This document shows, piece after piece, positions 6,441-8,900 of a DNA stretch of 8,900 nt. The notes below the pieces were generated by a model that was not told where the DNA came from, did not search any database, and saw only the letters and a program-made list of their open reading frames with translations. Source of the DNA: JAXHUK01 sp034189725 (GTDB lineage Bacteria > Chloroflexota > Dehalococcoidia > SZUA-161). The position numbers and the translations under genes were made by a program. The stretch is from positions 1 through 8,900 of the forward strand of contig JAXHUK010000108.1 in the NCBI GenBank assembly GCA_034189725.1, written 5' to 3'. Each line of letters opens with the position of its first letter. Within the stretch, counting starts at the first letter, position 1.

Positions 6441-7127
6441 TTATGTCGGCAGCTTCCTGACCCCAGTATACTCAGCAAAACTACCGTGACCAGAATAAAC
6501 CATCTTTGGGGAAAATTCAAGTAGTTTCTCTATGGAATTCTTATATGACTCTGGCGACGTAATTATGAAGGGTATCCCTGGTTTACTGCTCCAGAAAGGC
6601 AGCATCCCCAAAGGGAATGGCGGAATGACAAGGTCGCCAACAAACAACTCGCCACTGTCGAGCAACAATGATATTGATCCAGGAGTATGTCCAGGTGTAT
6701 GTACTATTCTTCCGTTGACCTCGCTAAACCCCAGATCGCTCAACTCTTCACCACCTTGAAGCACAATGTCGGGTTCGAACGAAGGAACTCTTTGTCTATT
6801 GAGAATAGGCTTCATCAATCTTCCAAACCAGTAAGACGGTGTTACGGTACCATTTGTTCCATCACGGCACAAGTCGGCATCAAATTGATGTACTGCGATT
6901 CTGGCTCCGGTTGCCTCACGTATCTCAGCGGCGTTTCCCTGGTGATCGACATGACCATGTGTCAGCAGGATCAGAGAGGGCATAATTCCCGTTTTATCGA
7001 TAATCTTCAGTATCTTTTTCGCACTATTCGGCCACCCGCTATCTATCAGGATGGCTTCTTCTCCGTTTGCAGTAACCAGATAGCATCGAGCGATAAAGGT
7101 GGAAATTTGTACTATCGTGTAGCTCAT
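6441..7127 (-). CDS. metallo-beta-lactamase-fold hydrolase (glyoxalase II-like)
   Basis: A cytosolic metal-dependent hydrolase of 228 residues. The di-metal site is complete: H57-G-H59-V-D61-H62 (THGHVDHQG), H147 in HTPGHTPGS, D165 in FVGDLV, and H214 in YSGHG. This is the glyoxalase II/RNase Z-like layout, and HTPGHTPGS with GD is common in thioesterase-type and other small-molecule MBL hydrolases. The substrate cannot be read from the sequence. There is no signal peptide. The segment at about 95-120, rich in Trp, Phe and Arg, and the one at 168-188 with PFPLGMLPFW look like substrate-pocket or membrane-near loops. A GTG start at 7136 is possible, but GGAGG lies eight nt before the ATG at 7127 and overlaps the GTG, so 7127 is chosen. 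It has its own extended -10 promoter and is followed by a lipoprotein gene. Confidence 0.9.
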   Translation of the reverse strand: MSYTIVQISTFIARCYLVTANGEEAILIDSGWPNSAKKILKIIDKTGIMPSLILLTHGHVDHQGNAAEIREATGARIAVHQFDADLCRDGTNGTVTPSYWFGRLMKPILNRQRVPSFEPDIVLQGGEELSDLGFSEVNGRIVHTPGHTPGSISLLLDSGELFVGDLVIPPFPLGMLPFWSSKPGIPFIITSPESYKNSIEKLLEFSPKMVYSGHGSFAEYTGVRKLPT

Positions 7128-7171
7128 TTCAGGCACCTCCTCTGTAGTTTCGCTACCTCTACTGGTGCATC

Positions 7172-7180
7172 ATTATACCA
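7172..7180 (-). promoter_or_regulatory. extended -10 promoter of the MBL-fold gene
   Basis: The minus strand reads TGGTATAAT, a consensus TATAAT hexamer with an upstream TG. No good -35 hexamer lies at 17 nt, which is usual for extended -10 promoters. Transcription would start near 7165, giving a leader of about 38 nt with the GGAGG site. Confidence 0.55.
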
Positions 7181-7286
7181 CAATCGCGTGAGATATGTGT
7201 CCCGGAATGGAAATGTTATAGGTGGGGAAGCTTTACGAGAGGCGCTTTTAGATACAGCCATGACAAAATGGCCACAAAAAACCTAG

Positions 7287-7379
7287 GCCGGGGGGGAATC
7301 CCTGGAGATGGTGCAGCGCTACACCCAGTCAGTTACCTTCGAGGATTGCTTGAAACACTGTAGAGTGCCGCTGGCATAA
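7287..7379 (+). pseudogene. remnant of a tyrosine recombinase (phage integrase family) C-terminus
   Basis: The plus strand encodes about 30 residues reading ESLEMVQRYTQSVTFEDCL and ending RVPLA before TAA at 7377-7379. This resembles the last part of phage-type integrases, where the LGHxSLEMVQRYT segment holds the nucleophilic Tyr (here the Y of QRYT). Just upstream the frame is blocked by TAG at 7284, but the neighbouring frame reads KNLGRGG, as expected if a shift in the run of seven G at 7290-7296 split LGH-x from SLEM. No other integrase motif (Arg or His-x-x-Arg box) was found in 7137-7286, so most of the gene is lost. The fragment points to a former integrative element here. The rest of the 7128-7430 gap shows nothing beyond the MBL promoter. 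Confidence 0.6.
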
Positions 7380-7430
7380 CCTACCTAGTGGCAAGGAATA
7401 GCTAGAATGATCCCTCAAACTCCAAAAACC

Positions 7431-8039
7431 TTAATAGCTTTTCATTGATACCAGTCGGCCTCCTGCATCATACAGAGCAGCAGTATCAGGGTCAGAGTTG
7501 TTCCAGATTGCCTTCCCATATCCATAGCTGAATCCTCCCCATTCAGAGTGTATCTCGTTTGTATAAACGCGAATACTAGAACCTGGAGATAAAGTATAGT
7601 GTGGGAAAGTGAACGATGGATATCCCTCGTCAATGTCAATCAATACCCAACCACCAAGCCCTTGAGGATTGTTTCCAAAGTTTGAAATCTCTACATACTC
7701 ATCGGATTCTACACGATAAACTTGGCCATCGTAAAAAATCTTGGTTATTTGGACATCACTACTTACCCCAGTAGGTGTAGTGGTATATGTCGGACTAGGT
7801 GTCGGAGTAGGTGTTGGGGTTGATAGGCGCATCGTGGGAACAACAGTAGGTTGCTCTGTAGTCTTTAGTGTTGCTTTTGGGATAGTCGTGGGAACAACAG
7901 TAGGTTGTTCTGTAGGCATTGATTTTGCTTTAGGGGTTTGTGTGGGTGGAGGTGTTTCGTCCTGTATGTCACAGCCTATTATCGCACTGCTAATAACCAG
8001 AATTAGCAGTGCGATTAGCCAGTTTTGAAGTGTTCTCAT
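7431..8039 (-). CDS. lipoprotein with Thr/Pro linker and lamin-tail domain
   Basis: A secreted lipoprotein of 202 residues. The signal peptide MRTLQNWLIALLILVISSAI leads to a lipobox AIIGC with C23 as acceptor. A linker of about 70 residues rich in Thr and Pro follows and contains a duplicated EQPTVVPT unit. The C-terminal 110 residues match the lamin-tail (LTD) pattern: QITKIFYDG, DEYVEISNFG, LGGWVLID, FTFPHYTLSPGSSIRVYTN, GKAIWNN, then DTAALYDAGGRLV. In bacteria this beta-sandwich domain occurs on exported proteins, often nucleases or adhesins; here it stands alone with no enzyme domain. The frame is open 58 codons further upstream, but the start at 8039 gives the signal peptide and has GAGG eight nt before it. 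It shares an anchor-linker-tip design with the lipoprotein at 5816-6349. A terminator was not evident. Confidence 0.88.
   Translation of the reverse strand: MRTLQNWLIALLILVISSAIIGCDIQDETPPPTQTPKAKSMPTEQPTVVPTTIPKATLKTTEQPTVVPTMRLSTPTPTPTPSPTYTTTPTGVSSDVQITKIFYDGQVYRVESDEYVEISNFGNNPQGLGGWVLIDIDEGYPSFTFPHYTLSPGSSIRVYTNEIHSEWGGFSYGYGKAIWNNSDPDTAALYDAGGRLVSMKSY
7832..7915 (-). repeat. duplicated 30-bp unit in the LTD lipoprotein linker
   Basis: TCGTGGGAACAACAGTAGG and the following bases occur at 7832-7861 and again at 7886-7915, with one mismatch in 30 nt and a period of 54 nt. On the minus strand both encode (T)EQPTVVPT. The duplication is in frame and lies in the surface linker. Confidence 0.75.
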
Positions 8040-8068
8040 TGCTTTGCCTCTATCCCTATAGCTATATT
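8039..8068 (+). promoter_or_regulatory. possible divergent promoter for the 44-aa ORF
   Basis: TTGCTT (8039-8044) and TATATT (8063-8068) are 18 nt apart on the plus strand. The -10 matches at 5/6 and the -35 only at its TTG half. The AT-rich 48-bp spacer between the divergent starts at 8039 and 8088 would have to hold promoters in both directions. Confidence 0.3.
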
Positions 8069-8087
8069 TTACATATCGAGGGTAGTA

Positions 8088-8222
8088 ATGGCTAAAACTA
8101 CGCAATCTGTTAAGCAGAACTCCGAAGCTACACAGCTTCAGCAAAACGAGCATTTTGTTAAGCAAATTGTTACCCAGGGCTTCGAGGATGAGCCAGCAAG
8201 AGGAGCAAAACACCTAAACTAG
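8088..8222 (+). CDS. possible 44-aa small protein of unknown function
   Basis: A plus-strand frame of 44 residues begins MAKTTQSVKQNSEATQLQQ and ends DEPARGAKHLN. GAGGG lies five nt before the ATG and a plausible promoter precedes it. The protein is hydrophilic and rich in Gln and Lys, with no Cys and no membrane segment. The middle (QLQQNEHFVKQIVTQGF) could form an amphipathic helix. I do not recognise it. It is divergent from the LTD lipoprotein gene and ends 12 bp before the tRNA-Arg gene, which it faces. It could be a genuine small gene, the remnant of an element that used the tRNA as a target, or chance. Its natural-looking composition and good ribosome-binding site are the reasons for listing it. 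Confidence 0.35.
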   Translation: MAKTTQSVKQNSEATQLQQNEHFVKQIVTQGFEDEPARGAKHLN

Positions 8223-8226
8223 CTTC

Positions 8227-8234
8227 AAAAAAAA
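8227..8234 (-). terminator. T8 tract directly after tRNA-Arg
   Basis: Eight T residues on the minus strand follow the encoded CCA without a gap. No separate hairpin precedes them, so termination would depend on the tRNA's own acceptor/T-arm fold or on another factor. Confidence 0.35.
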
Positions 8235-8310
<76 letters not shown>

Positions 8311-8330
8311 ATTTCTCTCTACCGATTGTG

Positions 8331-8360
8331 ATTTTACCACCTTTTCAGGTATTGTGGCAA
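8331..8360 (-). promoter_or_regulatory. promoter of tRNA-Arg
   Basis: On the minus strand TTGCCA (plus 8355-8360) and TAAAAT (plus 8331-8336) are 18 nt apart, each 5/6 to consensus. The tRNA begins 20 nt after the -10, leaving a short 5' leader for RNase P to remove. Confidence 0.6.
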
Positions 8361-8397
8361 ACTGCACTGCGCCTTGTCCGCTTTCGCAATCTCCCAT

Positions 8398-8528
8398 GCC
8401 GATTTGCCATCGGCACCACGAAGGACGAAAGTCCTCGGTAACACTTTCCTGGATGATTCATGGCGGGTCAGGGGACCCTCCACTACCCATGCCGTATTTT
8501 CAGGGCAACCCCCCATGGGCGGTTGCCC
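8398..8528. other. hairpin-rich non-coding region
   Basis: Between the tRNA promoter and the 121-bp element I see no convincing gene. Four short hairpins lie in a row: GCCGAT/ATCGGC at 8398-8414 (5-nt loop), AGGAC-GAAA-GTCCT at 8422-8435, GGGTC/GACCC with loop AGGG near 8465-8478, and GGGCAACC/GGTTGCCC at 8503-8528 around CCCATGGG. They could be a dispersed repeat or a structured RNA. Overlapping frames on both strands here have no family-like features. Confidence 0.35.
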
Positions 8529-8540
8529 ACCATCGAATCA

Positions 8541-8661
8541 TGAAAATAGAAGTGATGAGCACCGTTCGTGGTGAGCCCGTCGAACCATGAACGGTGCTTC
8601 GACAAGCCTGTCCTGAGCTTATCGAAGGACTCAGGCCGAACGGAATTAAGGTCTATTTTCA
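8541..8661. mobile_element. MITE-like element with REP-type palindromes
   Basis: A 121-bp element is bounded by perfect 10-bp inverted repeats, TGAAAATAGA at 8541-8550 and TCTATTTTCA at 8652-8661. The flanking hexamers GAATCA (left) and GAATAA (right) match at 5/6 and may be a worn target-site duplication. Inside are two REP-like hairpins: GCACCGTTCGTGG with CCATGAACGGTGC (8559-8597, one G-T pair) and CTTCGACAAGC with GCTTATCGAAG (8597-8627, one mismatch), then CGAACGG at 8637-8643. The palindromes resemble a GTTCGTGG/CTTCGACAAG repeat that I recall from many environmental genomes. There is no coding capacity, so movement would need a transposase supplied in trans. Confidence 0.55.
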
Positions 8662-8747
8662 GAATAATGCCATGAGCAATAATGCTTGCTTTTACTAATT
8701 CAAGATGGGATTAGTTGACATAACTTAAGGTCGTAATCGTTCAATCG

Positions 8748-8776
8748 TTGACCCATTTCGTATCTGCTGATAGAAT
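8748..8776 (+). promoter_or_regulatory. promoter of the truncated right-end gene
   Basis: TTGACC (8748-8753) and TAGAAT (8771-8776) are exactly 17 nt apart, each 5/6 to the sigma-70 consensus. Transcription would start near 8783, giving a leader of about 67 nt before the ATG at 8850. Confidence 0.5.
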
Positions 8777-8800
8777 GCCCTTGACGAGTGGGGATAATAA

Positions 8801-8839
8801 CAGGGATTCGATCGCGAATTGGGGATTTCAAAATCCCTG
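8801..8839 (+). promoter_or_regulatory. leader with mutually exclusive hairpins
   Basis: CAGGGATT at 8801-8808 can pair with AATCCCTG at 8832-8839. The latter can instead pair locally through GGGATTT/AAATCCC (8822-8828 with 8831-8837). ATTCG/CGAAT at 8806-8819 offers a third fold. The weak ribosome-binding site GGGA (8839-8842) borders both main stems. This could be a translation switch or only a short repeated motif. Confidence 0.25.
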
Positions 8840-8849
8840 GGAATAGAAC

Positions 8850-8900
8850 ATGAACATCAAATATGTTACATCAGACAGCGAAAAAGCTGAACTCGACTAT
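8850..8900 (+). CDS. 5' end of an unidentified gene, cut by the window edge
   Basis: The first 17 codons of a plus-strand gene run off the right end of the window, reading MNIKYVTSDSEKAELDY. The frame has a TAG at 8844-8846, so ATG 8850 is the first possible start. A weak GGGA lies seven nt upstream, and a good promoter is placed about 70 nt before it. The short N-terminus is hydrophilic with no signal peptide. An opening beta strand then an acidic helix would suit a small cytosolic enzyme such as a GNAT acetyltransferase, but 17 residues do not allow an identification. Confidence 0.5.
   Translation, partial: MNIKYVTSDSEKAELDY

Noticed and set aside
8040..8213. 58-codon upstream extension of the lamin-tail lipoprotein
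   Set aside because: It would bury the signal peptide and lipobox internally. The start at 8039 gives a normal lipoprotein.
8334..8590. Overlapping short open frames on both strands near the tRNA promoter and REP region
   Set aside because: They run through promoter and hairpin repeats and have unnatural composition and no recognisable motif.

Overview
The window reads as a chromosomal segment from a bacterium of moderate GC content, most plausibly Chloroflexota and perhaps Dehalococcoidia. That placement is an inference. It rests on two short lipoproteins with long Thr/Pro/Ala linkers, a small C-x-H-H-W zinc-ribbon protein, a pair of acyl-CoA dehydrogenases, and a REP-like palindrome containing GTTCGTGG and CTTCGACAAG motifs of a kind I recall from such genomes. 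No single marker proves it. All eight full-length recognisable protein genes and the tRNA lie on the minus strand.

Layout, left to right. 1-211: a strong hairpin, probably the end of the first operon, and one copy of a diverged direct repeat. 212-2594: two adjacent acyl-CoA dehydrogenase genes read from a good promoter at 2621-2649; together they look like the two halves of a heteromeric flavoenzyme. 2595-3000: a gene-poor gap with a possible decayed ORF and the second copy of the direct repeat. 3001-5499: a zinc-ribbon gene, dnaK, and a small TIGR04076-like gene in one orientation, with no grpE, dnaJ or hrcA next to them. 5500-5815: a promoter and a clear intrinsic terminator. 5816-6349: a Thr/Pro-linker lipoprotein. 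6441-7127: a metallo-beta-lactamase-fold hydrolase. 7128-7430: its promoter and a frameshifted remnant of the C-terminus of a tyrosine recombinase. 7431-8039: a second Thr/Pro-linker lipoprotein carrying a lamin-tail domain. 8088-8222: a possible 44-residue plus-strand gene. 8235-8310: tRNA-Arg(UCU) with its own promoter. 8361-8661: hairpin-rich non-coding DNA ending in a 121-bp element with terminal inverted repeats. 8748-8900: a promoter, a foldable leader and the first 17 codons of a truncated plus-strand gene.

The two acyl-CoA dehydrogenases probably act together in beta-oxidation of an acyl-CoA whose identity cannot be read from the sequence. The dnaK group serves protein folding. The lipoproteins are probably displayed outside the membrane. 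The right half, from about 7.2 kb on, has traces of past mobility (recombinase remnant, MITE-like element, tRNA). I found no clearly new defence or mobile system. The best leads are the zinc-ribbon gene linked to a solitary dnaK, the acyl-CoA dehydrogenase pair lacking the usual C-terminal catalytic Glu, and the MITE-like element.
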